Positions 36,575 through 45,976 of a DNA stretch of 64,000 nucleotides are shown here, piece after piece. Every line of letters begins with the position of its first letter. Within the stretch, counting starts at the first letter, position 1. The notes under the pieces are model-generated. The model saw only the letters and a list, made by a program, of their open reading frames with translations. It was not told the origin of the DNA and did no database searches. Origin of the DNA: Prolixibacter sp. NT017 (lineage in GTDB: Bacteria > Bacteroidota > Bacteroidia > Bacteroidales > Prolixibacteraceae). Where the stretch lies: the NCBI RefSeq assembly GCF_009617875.1, contig NZ_BLAV01000001.1, positions 2,046,001 through 2,110,000 on the forward strand, read 5' to 3'. The translations under genes were made by a program, and so were the position numbers.

Positions 36575-36586
36575 GTTCTGTATAAT

Positions 36587-37492
36587 TTACTTAGCCAACA
36601 TGGCTGCCAAAGCAATCGAATATAACTTGGTTTCGATGGAATCGCCGCGGGAAGCCAACACAGCGGGCACTTTTGCACCAACTAATGAAGCAGCCGATTC
36701 GGCGCCAGCCAGTTTGGTATTGGTTTTATAGAATACGTTACCGGAATTCAGGTCGGGGAACAGAAGACAATCAGCCTTCCCGGCAACGGGACTTTTGATT
36801 CCTTTTATTTGCGCTGCTTCCTCATCAACAGCTGCATCCAAAGCCAACGGACCATCAACCACGCAGCCTTTAATCTGGCCGCGTTCATTCATTTTCGACA
36901 GAAGCGCTGCCTCGGAGCAGGACTGCAAACCAGGTAATACCAATTCAGTTGGTGCAATAGCAGCTACTTTCGGATTCTCTATTCCCAGAGCAGTAGCCGT
37001 TTGTACCATATAGTTAATCATCTGTACTTTCTGCTTCAAATCCGGCTCGGGAATAATCGCCACATCACTGGCAATAAGCAGTTTGGGATGATTAGGAATT
37101 TCCATTGCAGTTACGTGACTCAAAACCGCACCCGGAGGCAACAGTCCATTTTCCTTGTTGAGAATGGCGCGCATGAATTTATCAGTGCTCACCAGGCCTT
37201 TCATGATAATGTCGCCTTCACCGTTGTTAATCATTGTCACCGACTCAGTAGCAGCCAGCTGATCGTTGGGCTGATGAACAATGGTAAACTTGGCCGGGTA
37301 AATATTTTCGTGACGACAAACTTCTTGGATAACTTCCTTATCTCCCACTAAAATGCCGTCAATCAATCCCAGATCGATGGCTTTACTGATGGCTACAATC
37401 GTGTGTTGGTCATTGGCGTATGCCGCAATTAACTTGCGCCGTGGACGGCCTTTTACGGCCTCAAAAAGATCTTCCAGTCGATTAATTACCAT
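36587..37492 (-). CDS. ptb: Phosphate butyryltransferase
   Basis: 301 residues of the PTA_PTB family. GDIIMKGLVSTDKFMRAIL, LPPGAVLSHVTAMEIP and ADCLLFPDLNSGNVFYKTN are characteristic. It converts butyryl-CoA (or a similar short acyl-CoA) and phosphate to acyl phosphate, feeding the adjacent kinase. The start ATG 37492 is in good context. The 330 bases upstream contain the terminator of the acetate kinase gene, so ptb-buk probably has its own promoter, which I could not identify. Confidence 0.92.
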   Translation of the reverse strand: MVINRLEDLFEAVKGRPRRKLIAAYANDQHTIVAISKAIDLGLIDGILVGDKEVIQEVCRHENIYPAKFTIVHQPNDQLAATESVTMINNGEGDIIMKGLVSTDKFMRAILNKENGLLPPGAVLSHVTAMEIPNHPKLLIASDVAIIPEPDLKQKVQMINYMVQTATALGIENPKVAAIAPTELVLPGLQSCSEAALLSKMNERGQIKGCVVDGPLALDAAVDEEAAQIKGIKSPVAGKADCLLFPDLNSGNVFYKTNTKLAGAESAASLVGAKVPAVLASRGDSIETKLYSIALAAMLAK

Positions 37493-37721
37493 AGAATAAT
37501 CTGTTTAGCAAATTTCATTAAACGAGTTCGCATCGAAACGGCGACAGCTTTTGTCATTATCTCCTACGTATCATAACAATCAACTACACAAAATGACTTC
37601 AGAACTTATCTATCCGTTTACACATGTTGAAATTACGAAATGAAAACATCTCAAAACCTATGAAATGTTAGGATTTCGCCTGACCTGACATGCTGTTAAA
37701 CTATTTCTTTCAGGATGATAG

Positions 37722-37771
37722 AAAAGCCCCGGCCGGATAAGAAAATTTCTCTTATGCCGTGGCAGGGCTTT
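37722..37771 (-). terminator. Rho-independent terminator after the second acetate kinase gene
   Basis: On the minus strand a long imperfect stem beginning AAAGCCCTG and closing GGGGCTTTTC; the T-rich end follows. It lies about 55 bases after the ackA stop at 37825. Confidence 0.75.
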
Positions 37772-37824
37772 ACAATTCAAAACTTTCGTTGAAAATCTCG
37801 AAAGGAAATATCCTTAATTTAAAA

Positions 37825-39030
37825 TCATTCTACATTAACAAGGTTGTATGTTTCCCGGGCAATCACCAGTTCTTCGTTTGTGGTCACGGTCATCACCGTC
37901 ACATGAGAACCCGGAATGGAAATGATTTCATCCTGTCCATGCAGCCCTATATTCTTTTCCTCATCAAAAATAACCCCGAGGTATTGCATATCCCGACAGA
38001 CCAAATCCCGTACATAATCGTTGTTCTCGCCAATTCCCCCGGTAAATACCAGAATATCGAGACCGTTCAACTCGGCAGCATAAGCACCAATGTACTGCTT
38101 CACCCGGTTAGCATACATTTTCAATGCGAGTCGCGCCCGGTCGTTTCCTTCGCGGGCAGCTGTAGCCAAGTCGCGCATGTCGGACGAAAGTTGCGAAACA
38201 CCTTTCACGCCACTCTCCTTGTTCAGCATGTCATTCAACTCGTTGCTGTCCATTCCTTCGCGGCAGCCGATATACAACAGCGCGCCCGGATCGATGGAAC
38301 CGCTTCGTGTTCCCATCATCAACCCTTCGTTGGGAGTAAATCCCATGGAGGTATCAACTGACTTGCCTCCGTTGATCGCTGTGATAGAAGCTCCATTTCC
38401 CAAATGGCAGGTAATGATTTTCTGATTTCTGATATCGCGGTTCAGAAATTTACAGGCTTTCTCTGCCACGTATTTATGACTGGTTCCGTGAAAACCGTAA
38501 CGACGAACGCGCAACCGCTCGTAATAATCGTAGGGCAATGAATAAAGGTAAACATCCGGCGTCATGGTTTGGTGGAACGCCGTGTCGAAAACAGCTACCT
38601 GCGGAACTCCGGGGAGCAACTCTTCCATGGCTTTGATTCCATCGTAATTGCCAGGATTGTGCAACGGAGCCAGTTCGAAACAGTCGCGGATGCCTTTTTT
38701 CACATCCTCATCGATGATGCGGGCCTCGGTAAATGTTTCACCTCCGTGCGCTACGCGATGCCCTACCGCTTCAATATCTTCCAGCTTATTCAAAACACCG
38801 ACCTCCGGATCGGTAAGCGTCTTCAGGATAAGCCCTATACCGGTTTTGTGATTTTTGATTTCGGTCTTCACCAGGTAATCTTCCTGGTTCGGAACCTTGT
38901 GCAGCAAACAGCTTCCTTCGATACCAATGCGGTCGAGAATGCCTTTGGCCATCAAGTTGTCGCTTCCGCGAACCGAAAGCAGCTGGTATTTGATAGACGA
39001 ACTTCCACAGTTCAGGACAAGGATGTTCAT
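37825..39030 (-). CDS. ackA: Acetate kinase, copy 2
   Basis: 401 residues. MNILVLNCGSSSIKYQL, VFDTAFHQTM, RYGFHGTSHKYVA, HLGNGASITAI and FTGGIGEN are all present, the standard acetokinase signatures. It makes ATP and acetate from acetyl phosphate. A terminator separates it from the other acetate kinase gene upstream, so the two may be expressed differently. Length is that of a full, intact enzyme; the sequence is clearly divergent from copy 1. Confidence 0.93.
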   Translation of the reverse strand: MNILVLNCGSSSIKYQLLSVRGSDNLMAKGILDRIGIEGSCLLHKVPNQEDYLVKTEIKNHKTGIGLILKTLTDPEVGVLNKLEDIEAVGHRVAHGGETFTEARIIDEDVKKGIRDCFELAPLHNPGNYDGIKAMEELLPGVPQVAVFDTAFHQTMTPDVYLYSLPYDYYERLRVRRYGFHGTSHKYVAEKACKFLNRDIRNQKIITCHLGNGASITAINGGKSVDTSMGFTPNEGLMMGTRSGSIDPGALLYIGCREGMDSNELNDMLNKESGVKGVSQLSSDMRDLATAAREGNDRARLALKMYANRVKQYIGAYAAELNGLDILVFTGGIGENNDYVRDLVCRDMQYLGVIFDEEKNIGLHGQDEIISIPGSHVTVMTVTTNEELVIARETYNLVNVE

Positions 39031-39055
39031 TTTGGTTTGATTTATTGGTTTGAAA

Positions 39056-39085
39056 AAAGCGCCGGCATTTTTAAACCGACGCTTT
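39056..39085 (-). terminator. Rho-independent terminator between the two acetate kinase genes
   Basis: On the minus strand AAAGCGTCGG pairs with CCGGCGCTTT (one U-G wobble), followed by more T. It lies 15 bases after the stop at 39100. Confidence 0.8.
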
Positions 39086-39099
39086 TATATTTAGCTTCA

Positions 39100-40305
39100 T
39101 CAATGATTCTTGACGATAGTTTCGGTATCCATAGCAATCACAAGCTCTTCGTTGGTTGGGACGACAATCACTTTTACACGTGAGCCTTCTTTGCTGATGA
39201 CCTGTTCCTTTCCGCGAAGACCGTTGTTCAGGTTTTCATCGATTTCGATGCCGAGGAATTCCAAATCTTCACAAACTCCTGCACGGGTGACGTCAGCATT
39301 TTCGCCGATTCCTCCGGTGAACACCAGGGCATCAACGCCTCCCATGGCTGCCGCATACGAACCGATGTACTTCCGGATACGGTAATCATACATCTTCATG
39401 GCCAGCTGGGCACGTTCATTACCATTTTCCAATGCAGCAATTTCGATATCGCGGGCGTCGGACGAAACGCCGCTGATTCCTAACATTCCTGCATGTTTAT
39501 TAAACAAGGTTGAAGCCGACTTGGTGCCGATTTTCTCTTTGTCCATGATAAACGTGACAGCTCCCAAATCGATATCTCCGCTTCGGGTTCCCATAATTAA
39601 ACCTTCGACCGGCGTGAATCCCATGGAAGTATCGACTGATTCTCCGTTTTTCACGGCACAAACTGATGCTCCGTTTCCAAGGTGACAGCTGATAATCTTC
39701 GAGTTCTCCTGATCGAGACCTAAAATCTCAGCAGCGCGTCGTGCCACATAGCGGTGACTGGTTCCGTGGAAACCGTAACGACGAATACCATATTTCGTGT
39801 ACAACGCATATGGAATTCCGTACATGTAAGCGTGCTGCGGCATGGTTTGATGGAAAGCCGTATCGAATACGCCCACCTGAGGAACTTCGGGCAACAGCGC
39901 CTGCATGGCGTAAATACCTTTCAGGTTAGGCGGATTGTGCAACGGAGCCAGCTCTACGCATCGCTCCATTTCTTCAATCACCTCATCGTTGATGAAAACA
40001 CTGCCTTTGAAGGCCTCTCCTCCGTGAACCACACGGTGGCCTACCGCATTGATTTCCTCGAGACCCGCCAGACATCCGTGTTTCTGGCTAGTTAAAACAC
40101 CCAGCACATATTCAATCCCGATTTTGTGATCGAGAATTTCACCTTCAAACTTGACCTTATCGCCCGACTCCTTCTCATGTTTCAGGAAAGAGCCCTGCAT
40201 ACCAATCTTTTCTACAACACCTTTGGCCAGCACAAGTTGATCAGCCATGTTGAAGAGCTGGTATTTGATGGATGAACTTCCGCAATTAAGTACTAATATC
40301 TTCAT
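39100..40305 (-). CDS. ackA: Acetate kinase, copy 1
   Basis: 401 residues from ATG 40305 (MKILVLNCGSSSIKYQL), which aligns with the start of the second copy; an ATG at 40344 would add 13 unrelated residues. All acetokinase motifs are intact (RYGFHGTSHRYVA, HLGNGASVCAV, FTGGIGENADVT). It follows the pta and hbd-like genes on the same strand, 72 bases after the latter, and is the likely main partner of Pta. Confidence 0.93.
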   Translation of the reverse strand: MKILVLNCGSSSIKYQLFNMADQLVLAKGVVEKIGMQGSFLKHEKESGDKVKFEGEILDHKIGIEYVLGVLTSQKHGCLAGLEEINAVGHRVVHGGEAFKGSVFINDEVIEEMERCVELAPLHNPPNLKGIYAMQALLPEVPQVGVFDTAFHQTMPQHAYMYGIPYALYTKYGIRRYGFHGTSHRYVARRAAEILGLDQENSKIISCHLGNGASVCAVKNGESVDTSMGFTPVEGLIMGTRSGDIDLGAVTFIMDKEKIGTKSASTLFNKHAGMLGISGVSSDARDIEIAALENGNERAQLAMKMYDYRIRKYIGSYAAAMGGVDALVFTGGIGENADVTRAGVCEDLEFLGIEIDENLNNGLRGKEQVISKEGSRVKVIVVPTNEELVIAMDTETIVKNH

Positions 40306-40377
40306 TTGATTGTTTTCTTTTTGTTCCGGCAGCACGGGATTCATGCCTGGTTACCGGTAAAACTCCGCCGCAGCGAA

Positions 40378-41358
40378 TTAAACATTGAATGTTTTGAAAT
40401 GCCCGTTATCGATAATATTCCCATCCTCGTCGTAGGTATAGAATCCTGCACCGACCTCACGGCCCATGCGCTTGGCACGGACCAATCGTTTCAAAATGGG
40501 AGAAGGTTTGTATTTGGTCCTGCCAAATTCGCTGTACAGGTTGTCCATCCAGCGAACCATCTTATCCAGTCCGAGAATATCGGCCAGTTCGAACGGACCG
40601 AACCGCATTCCAAAACCAATTTTCATCACCTTGTCAATGTCGGGAAGTTCTCCGACGCCTTCCATCAGTACCTCGCAAGCTTCGTTCAGCAACGATGAAA
40701 AGAGACGAATCGAAATCAAGCCGGCAGCTTCTTCTACCGGAATCACCAGTCGATTCACCATTGTAACAAACTTCTTCACTTTCTCATACACATCTTCCGA
40801 CGTGTATAACCCTTTTACCACCTCACATACACGGGCTTCAGGCGACTGCACAAAGAAGTGCAGACTCACACAACGCTCGCGGTATTTCAGTTCCGAGGAA
40901 AGCTCGGTAATAATAATGGTCGTCGAGTTGGTACCAATGATACACTCCGGACTCACCACTTCCTCGATACGACGGAAAACTTCTTTGCGCTCATCCACTT
41001 TACGTTCCTCATGAGACTGAGAACGAATCGCTTCGATGACAAAGTCACAATCAGCCAATTCTTTGTAATCCAGGGTTCCCTTGATGCGAGCCATGATTGC
41101 CTTCTTCTCGCCTTGGGTCATCCCCCAGTTATTGATACGCTGATCGAGCACCTTGCTCATCTGATCATACGCTTCCCGAATCTTTTCTTCCGAAAGCTCG
41201 ATGAAAACTACTTCAATGCCGTACACACTGGCAATCCGGGCAATGTTCTGCCCTACACTGCCGCATCCAACAATTCCAATTTTCGAAAACAGTGTCTTAA
41301 TCTGCTGTTTTTGACTGAGTCCATAAAGTTCAATGGGCTCGACCTGAATTTCTGCCAT
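40378..41358 (-). CDS. 3-hydroxyacyl-CoA dehydrogenase, HBD-like
   Basis: 326 residues. The Rossmann motif GIVGCGSVGQNIA is at about 28-40; the catalytic histidine lies in VSLHFFVQSPE (the usual GxHFFNP with changes), and the C-terminal domain has GFGMRFGPFELADILGLD. It begins with about 25 extra residues before the fold. In fermenters such an enzyme reduces acetoacetyl-CoA to 3-hydroxybutyryl-CoA or works in reverse. Its place between pta and ackA links it to acyl-CoA fermentation; crotonase and thiolase genes are not in the window. Confidence 0.82.
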   Translation of the reverse strand: MAEIQVEPIELYGLSQKQQIKTLFSKIGIVGCGSVGQNIARIASVYGIEVVFIELSEEKIREAYDQMSKVLDQRINNWGMTQGEKKAIMARIKGTLDYKELADCDFVIEAIRSQSHEERKVDERKEVFRRIEEVVSPECIIGTNSTTIIITELSSELKYRERCVSLHFFVQSPEARVCEVVKGLYTSEDVYEKVKKFVTMVNRLVIPVEEAAGLISIRLFSSLLNEACEVLMEGVGELPDIDKVMKIGFGMRFGPFELADILGLDKMVRWMDNLYSEFGRTKYKPSPILKRLVRAKRMGREVGAGFYTYDEDGNIIDNGHFKTFNV

Positions 41359-41429
41359 TTTATATCGAAATCAAATATGAAATATCTATGTAGACTTTCC
41401 CCTTCCGGGAAATCCGAACTACTACTTAA

Positions 41430-42422
41430 TTATTGTGCCTGATTAGCAGTTATGGCCACCATGTTCACAATATCGCTTACCGAACAACCGCGTGACAAAT
41501 CGTTGATGGGAGCAGCCATTCCCTGCAATACCGGTCCAACCGCTTCGGCACCAGCCAAACGCTGCACCAGCTTGTAACCAATGTTTCCGGCTTCCAGTCC
41601 CGGGAATACCAGCACGTTGGCCTGACCAGCCACTTCACTTCCCGGAGCTTTCAGTTCGCCTACCTCTTTCACCAGGGCAGCATCCAACTGCATCTCACCG
41701 TCAATTTTCAGGTCGGGTGCCATCGACTGTGCCAGTTTGGTTGCCTGGGCAACTTTGTCCACCAGGTCATGTTTGGCACTTCCTTTGGTCGAGAATGAAA
41801 GCATGGCAACTTTGGGGTCCAATCCAACAATGGCTTTGGCAGTTTTGGCTGTCGTTACCGCAATTTCAGCCAGCTGTTGCGCATCCGGATCAGGCATTAC
41901 GGCACAATCGGCAAATACCAGCACGCCATCGTGACCAAATGATTTGTCTTTCAAAAACATCATGAAAGCTCCGGATACCACACTCACACCGGGCATGGTT
42001 TTTACGAACTGAAACGCCGGCCGCAACACATCGCCGGTTGCGTTAATAGCACCGGCAATCTCGCCGTCAGCATCGCCTGCTTTGATCATCATCGGACCAT
42101 ACACCAACGGATCATTCAGCATTTCCAACGCCTCTTCCTTGGTCAAACCTTTTTTCTTCCGGATTTCCACCATCATATCGGCATAAATATCGCGTTTGCC
42201 GCTCGTCTTCGGATTGATGACTTCGGCTCCTTCGATTTTCGCGCCACACTTTTCCGCCTCGTGTGCAATCTTACCCGGATCGCCCAACAACACGATTTTG
42301 GCAATTCCTTCTTTCAGGATAATGTCAGTGGCTTTTAGCGTTCTAATCTCCTCTCCTTCCGGCAGGACAATTGTCCGGTTCAACTTCCGGGCCTGCTCTT
42401 TAATCTGATTCAATAATTCCAT
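41430..42422 (-). CDS. pta: Phosphate acetyltransferase
   Basis: 330 residues, the short single-domain form. RTIVLPEGEEIRTLKAT, DGEIAGAINATGDVLRPA, FADCAVMPDPDAQQLAEI and ANVLVFPGLEAGNIGYK are all Pta signatures. It makes acetyl phosphate from acetyl-CoA. It is the first gene of the minus-strand cluster and diverges from the FAD/Fe-S dehydrogenase across a 397-base region with a long inverted repeat. Confidence 0.95.
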   Translation of the reverse strand: MELLNQIKEQARKLNRTIVLPEGEEIRTLKATDIILKEGIAKIVLLGDPGKIAHEAEKCGAKIEGAEVINPKTSGKRDIYADMMVEIRKKKGLTKEEALEMLNDPLVYGPMMIKAGDADGEIAGAINATGDVLRPAFQFVKTMPGVSVVSGAFMMFLKDKSFGHDGVLVFADCAVMPDPDAQQLAEIAVTTAKTAKAIVGLDPKVAMLSFSTKGSAKHDLVDKVAQATKLAQSMAPDLKIDGEMQLDAALVKEVGELKAPGSEVAGQANVLVFPGLEAGNIGYKLVQRLAGAEAVGPVLQGMAAPINDLSRGCSVSDIVNMVAITANQAQ

Positions 42423-42471
42423 TTACTATATGTCGTTTAAAACTTTTGACTTCAATCTTCAAAAATTACTG

Positions 42472-42479
42472 CAAAATTA
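42472..42479 (-). promoter_or_regulatory. -7 element upstream of pta
   Basis: TAATTTTG on the minus strand fits TAnnTTTG. No TTG at -33 is evident. The 5' UTR would be about 45 bases. Confidence 0.4.
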
Positions 42480-42667
42480 CAGAAAATAGCCTGTCCTTAA
42501 AATGTAACAAAGTCATGTTTTCGTTAATGAATGGTAACTTATTCAAACGAATGTTGGGTTTTTACCATCTCATTCTCATTTGATTCAAGCTACTTCGTTT
42601 TTTTCACATCGTCAGGTTTGTTCGTCATGTTTTAGAAATGGTCTCGTTAAATATTCAATTTCACGAC

Positions 42668-42718
42668 GTTTTGGTAGGTTGTATGACAACTTCAATTCTA
42701 AAACAAAACTACCAAAAC
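42668..42718. promoter_or_regulatory. 10-bp inverted repeat with nested stem between divergent operons
   Basis: GTTTTGGTAG (42668-42677) and CTACCAAAAC (42709-42718) are perfect inverted copies 31 bases apart, and the spacer holds a second stem GTTGT-ATG-ACAAC (42678-42690). The element sits in the 397-base gap between pta and the dehydrogenase gene. No T-run follows on either strand. The rest of the gap (42480-42667, 42719-42819) shows nothing definite apart from a weak TATCTTAG at 42792. Confidence 0.45.
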
Positions 42719-42819
42719 CACACTCTTATCCCTAATTTTCAAAGCGTTTAATGAGTATAAATAATTTAAACCACGCGTGTCCGATCTTTTGTATCTTAGC
42801 TTCACCAAATCATTAAAAC

Positions 42820-45735
42820 ATGTCAAGTACCGAACCATTCGAATCACTGGCCCGTGAATTGGAGGGCGAACTATTTACCGATCAGGTACATCGCGTCATA
42901 TATGCAACCGATGCTTCCTCCTACCGGGAAAAGCCGATAGCTGTTACCATACCGAAGAATAAATCCGATATCAGTCGAATTTTGAAATACGCCCGGGAGA
43001 ATCAGCTCTCTGTCATTCCCCGCGCTGCCGGAACATCTTTGGCCGGACAGGTCGTGGGCAGCGGCATCGTGATGGATATTTCAAAGCACATGGACCGCAT
43101 CCTGGAATTTAACCAGGACGAAAAGTGGGTGCGTGTAGAACCGGGTGTTAACCTGGCGGAATTGAATCTCTATCTGAAACCTTACGGGTTGCAATTCGGA
43201 CCGGAGACTTCAACGGCCAATCGCTGCCGTATCGGTGGTATGTTGGGCAATAACTCCTGCGGCCTCCACTCACTCATCTACGGAAGTGTGCGCGACCATA
43301 TCCTGGAAGTGGAAGCCTTTTTAGCGGATGGTTCCGAAGTTACTTTCGGTCCGCTGAGCAAAGAAGAATTTGAAGCCAAGTGTGCCGGTAACCCTGAAAA
43401 ACTGGAAACGAAGATCTACCTCCAGTTAAAAGAGATGTTGGAGAAAGAAGATACCCGCAGGAAAATAGAAGAAGTGTACCCGGAGAAGAGTGTGACCCGC
43501 CGAAACATGGGTTATGCCATCGATATTCTGATGGATACCGACCCGTTTATCGGTAACGGTGTACCATTTAATATAGCGAAACTGCTGGCCGGCTCCGAAG
43601 GAACACTAGCGTTCTCAACCTCTATCAAGCTGAATTTAATTCCGCTTCCACCGAAAGTAAAAGGCGTGATTGCCGCTCACTTTTCTTCACTGGAAGATGC
43701 TTTCCGCGGAAATATTGTAGCGCTGAAACACCAGCCGGGTGCCATCGAAATGATGGACGATATTATTATTGAGTGTACCAAAGAGAACATCGAGCAACGC
43801 AAGAATAGGTTCTTCCTGCAAGGCGAACCGAAAGCCGTGCTGGTAATTGAATTTGCGCGGGAAACCAAAGAAGAGATCGAAGCCATCCACAAGGCGCTTG
43901 TGAAAGATATGGAAGACGCCGGTTATGGTTATCACTTTCCACTCATCTTTGGTGACGAGCAGATTCAGCGGGTCTGGAACCTGCGTACGGCGGGTCTTGG
44001 ATTGCTTTCCAATATTCCGGGCGACCGGAAAAGTACGACCGTCATTGAAGACACAGCGGTTAGTCCCGACAAACTACCTGAATACATGGCCGAGTTCCAG
44101 CAGGTGCTCGACGGTCACGGATTGCAATGCGTTTTCTATGCGCACATCGCTACCGGGGAAATCCATCTGCGTCCGTTGCTCAATTTAAAAGACAAAAACG
44201 ATCAGGAGCTGTATTCCACACTGGCACAGGATGTAGCCGAATTGGTGAAGAAATACCGGGGTTCCCTTTCGGGAGAACATGGCGATGGCCGCCTGCGTGG
44301 TTCGTTCATCCCATTCATGTTCGGTGACGAAATTTACGGCTTGTTCAAGGAATTGAAGAAAACCTGGGACCCGTGGAATATTCTCAACCCGGGAAAAATT
44401 ACGGATGTGCCGCCGATTACGCAGAACCTTCGGTATAACCTCAACAACCATTACCCGGAAGTGGAAACCGTGAGTGACTTCTCGTCGACGAAAGGCTTCC
44501 TGCGGGCAGTAGAGAAATGTAACGGTTCGGGTGATTGCCGTAAATCGGAAGTCGTAGGTGGAACCATGTGTCCAACGTTCATGGCTACCCGCGACGAAGA
44601 CAAGTCAACGCGCGGACGCGCCAACATTCTGCGGGAATTCCTGCACCATTCCGAAAACGATAAGCCGCTCGACCATCCGGAGATATACCAGGTGCTCGAT
44701 TTGTGTATCTCGTGTAAGGCCTGTAAAGCAGAATGTCCTTCCAACGTCGACATGGCGAAATTCAAAGCCGAATTCCTACAATATTATTATGACGAGCATG
44801 GAGCGCCGCTTCGCTCGAAACTGATCGCCTGGTTACCCCGTATGAGCGGTTTGGCCTCAGCGGTTGCGCCGCTGGCCAACTGGAACATGAACATGGGCCT
44901 CACCAAAAGGCTCATCGGTTTTCATCCGAAACGTTCGATGCCTGCCTTCACCAGCAAAACATTAAAGGGCTGGGCCAACAAAAACCGGCAACCGGAAGGC
45001 TCGAAAGGAAAAGTATATCTCTTCGCCGATGAATTCACCAATTACCAAGAATCGGACATCGGTATTAAAACTATTCTGTTGCTGACAAAACTGGGTTATT
45101 CAGTAGAGATTCCGAAACATCGTGAAAGCGGCCGGACGTTCCTGTCGAAAGGATTCATGCGTGAGTCAAAGAAAATTGCCAACGACAACGTGCGCATGCT
45201 GAAGGATAAGATTTCGGTGAAAACCCCAATGATTGGTATCGAGCCGTCGACTATCCTTACCTTCCGGGACGAATACCCCGAACTGGTAGAAGAGTCATTG
45301 CGCGAGGCTGCGGTTTCATTGGGAGAGAATGCCCTGTTATTCGAAGAGTTCTTCGTGCGTGAAATGGAAAAAGGCAACATCACGGCAGAGCAGTTTACCA
45401 CGGCCCAGCGCGACATCAAACTGCACGGACACTGCCAGCAAAAAGCGGTGGCCTCAACCACGCCAACCAAGCAGATGCTTTCGCTGCCGCCCAATTACCA
45501 GGTGAGCGAAATCAAATCGGGGTGCTGCGGAATGGCCGGTTCATTCGGTTACGAAAAAGAACACTACGAGCTATCAATGCAGATTGGCGAAATGGTGCTC
45601 TTCCCGGAAGTACGGAAATCAGCCGGCGAAACCATCATCTCCGCTCCCGGAACCAGTTGCCGCCACCACATCAAAGACGGCACAGGCCGAAAAGCCATTC
45701 ACCCTATCGAAGTCATGTACGACGCATTAGCATAA
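42820..45735 (+). CDS. FAD-linked oxidase/Fe-S oxidoreductase fusion (YdiJ/D-lactate dehydrogenase-like)
   Basis: 971 residues. Residues about 35-260 are an FAD-binding type 4 domain (PRAAGTSLAGQVVG, GGMLGNNSCGLHS), 280-530 an FAD-oxidase C-terminal domain (SGEHGDGRLRGSF), 575-660 a ferredoxin-like module with two cysteine clusters (CNGSGDCRK, CISCKACKAECPSN), and the C-terminal part carries CCG-type motifs (HGHCQQKA, SGCCGMAGSFGYE). This layout is that of E. coli YdiJ and relatives, which oxidise D-2-hydroxyacids and pass electrons to Fe-S centres. Opposite the pta-ackA cluster, a D-lactate oxidising role is plausible. A strong terminator follows. Confidence 0.9.
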   Translation: MSSTEPFESLARELEGELFTDQVHRVIYATDASSYREKPIAVTIPKNKSDISRILKYARENQLSVIPRAAGTSLAGQVVGSGIVMDISKHMDRILEFNQDEKWVRVEPGVNLAELNLYLKPYGLQFGPETSTANRCRIGGMLGNNSCGLHSLIYGSVRDHILEVEAFLADGSEVTFGPLSKEEFEAKCAGNPEKLETKIYLQLKEMLEKEDTRRKIEEVYPEKSVTRRNMGYAIDILMDTDPFIGNGVPFNIAKLLAGSEGTLAFSTSIKLNLIPLPPKVKGVIAAHFSSLEDAFRGNIVALKHQPGAIEMMDDIIIECTKENIEQRKNRFFLQGEPKAVLVIEFARETKEEIEAIHKALVKDMEDAGYGYHFPLIFGDEQIQRVWNLRTAGLGLLSNIPGDRKSTTVIEDTAVSPDKLPEYMAEFQQVLDGHGLQCVFYAHIATGEIHLRPLLNLKDKNDQELYSTLAQDVAELVKKYRGSLSGEHGDGRLRGSFIPFMFGDEIYGLFKELKKTWDPWNILNPGKITDVPPITQNLRYNLNNHYPEVETVSDFSSTKGFLRAVEKCNGSGDCRKSEVVGGTMCPTFMATRDEDKSTRGRANILREFLHHSENDKPLDHPEIYQVLDLCISCKACKAECPSNVDMAKFKAEFLQYYYDEHGAPLRSKLIAWLPRMSGLASAVAPLANWNMNMGLTKRLIGFHPKRSMPAFTSKTLKGWANKNRQPEGSKGKVYLFADEFTNYQESDIGIKTILLLTKLGYSVEIPKHRESGRTFLSKGFMRESKKIANDNVRMLKDKISVKTPMIGIEPSTILTFRDEYPELVEESLREAAVSLGENALLFEEFFVREMEKGNITAEQFTTAQRDIKLHGHCQQKAVASTTPTKQMLSLPPNYQVSEIKSGCCGMAGSFGYEKEHYELSMQIGEMVLFPEVRKSAGETIISAPGTSCRHHIKDGTGRKAIHPIEVMYDALA

Positions 45736-45742
45736 AACACAC

Positions 45743-45773
45743 AAAAGCCGGGACACTTCATCCCGGCTTTTTT
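45743..45773 (+). terminator. Rho-independent terminator after the FAD/Fe-S dehydrogenase
   Basis: AAAAGCCGGGA pairs perfectly with TCCCGGCTTTT across a 7-base loop, ending in six T, 8 bases after the stop. Confidence 0.92.
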
Positions 45774-45850
45774 CCTGAAATTCTCAATCTAGTCCTTATA
45801 ATGACGATGGATCATATGCAATTTCTGCCGGGAAACTATAACGCTCGAAT

Positions 45851-45976
45851 GAGAACCGTATAAAGCTTCAATGAGAACCGTATAAAGCTTCGACGAGAAC
45901 CGTATAAAGGTAGTATGGAGAACCGTATAAAGATTTGAAGAGAACCGTATAAAGACAAGAAGAGAAACGTATTATT
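45851..45976. repeat. Direct-repeat array, 15-bp motif every 22 bp
   Basis: GAGAACCGTATAAAG occurs exactly at 45851, 45873, 45895, 45918 and 45940, with a degenerate sixth copy (GAGAAACGTATTATT) at 45962. Spacings are 22, 22, 23, 22 and 22, about two helical turns, so all copies face one side of the DNA. The 7-8-base spacers differ. The 22-bp period is not a multiple of 3, so it is not a peptide repeat. After it, TTTCTGAAAGC occurs twice (from 45975 and 45992). The remainder of 45977-46234 shows nothing else. Confidence 0.85.

Noticed and set aside
45851..45976. CRISPR array or coding tandem repeat
   Set aside because: The 22-bp period leaves only 7-8-base spacers, far too short for CRISPR, and is not a multiple of three.
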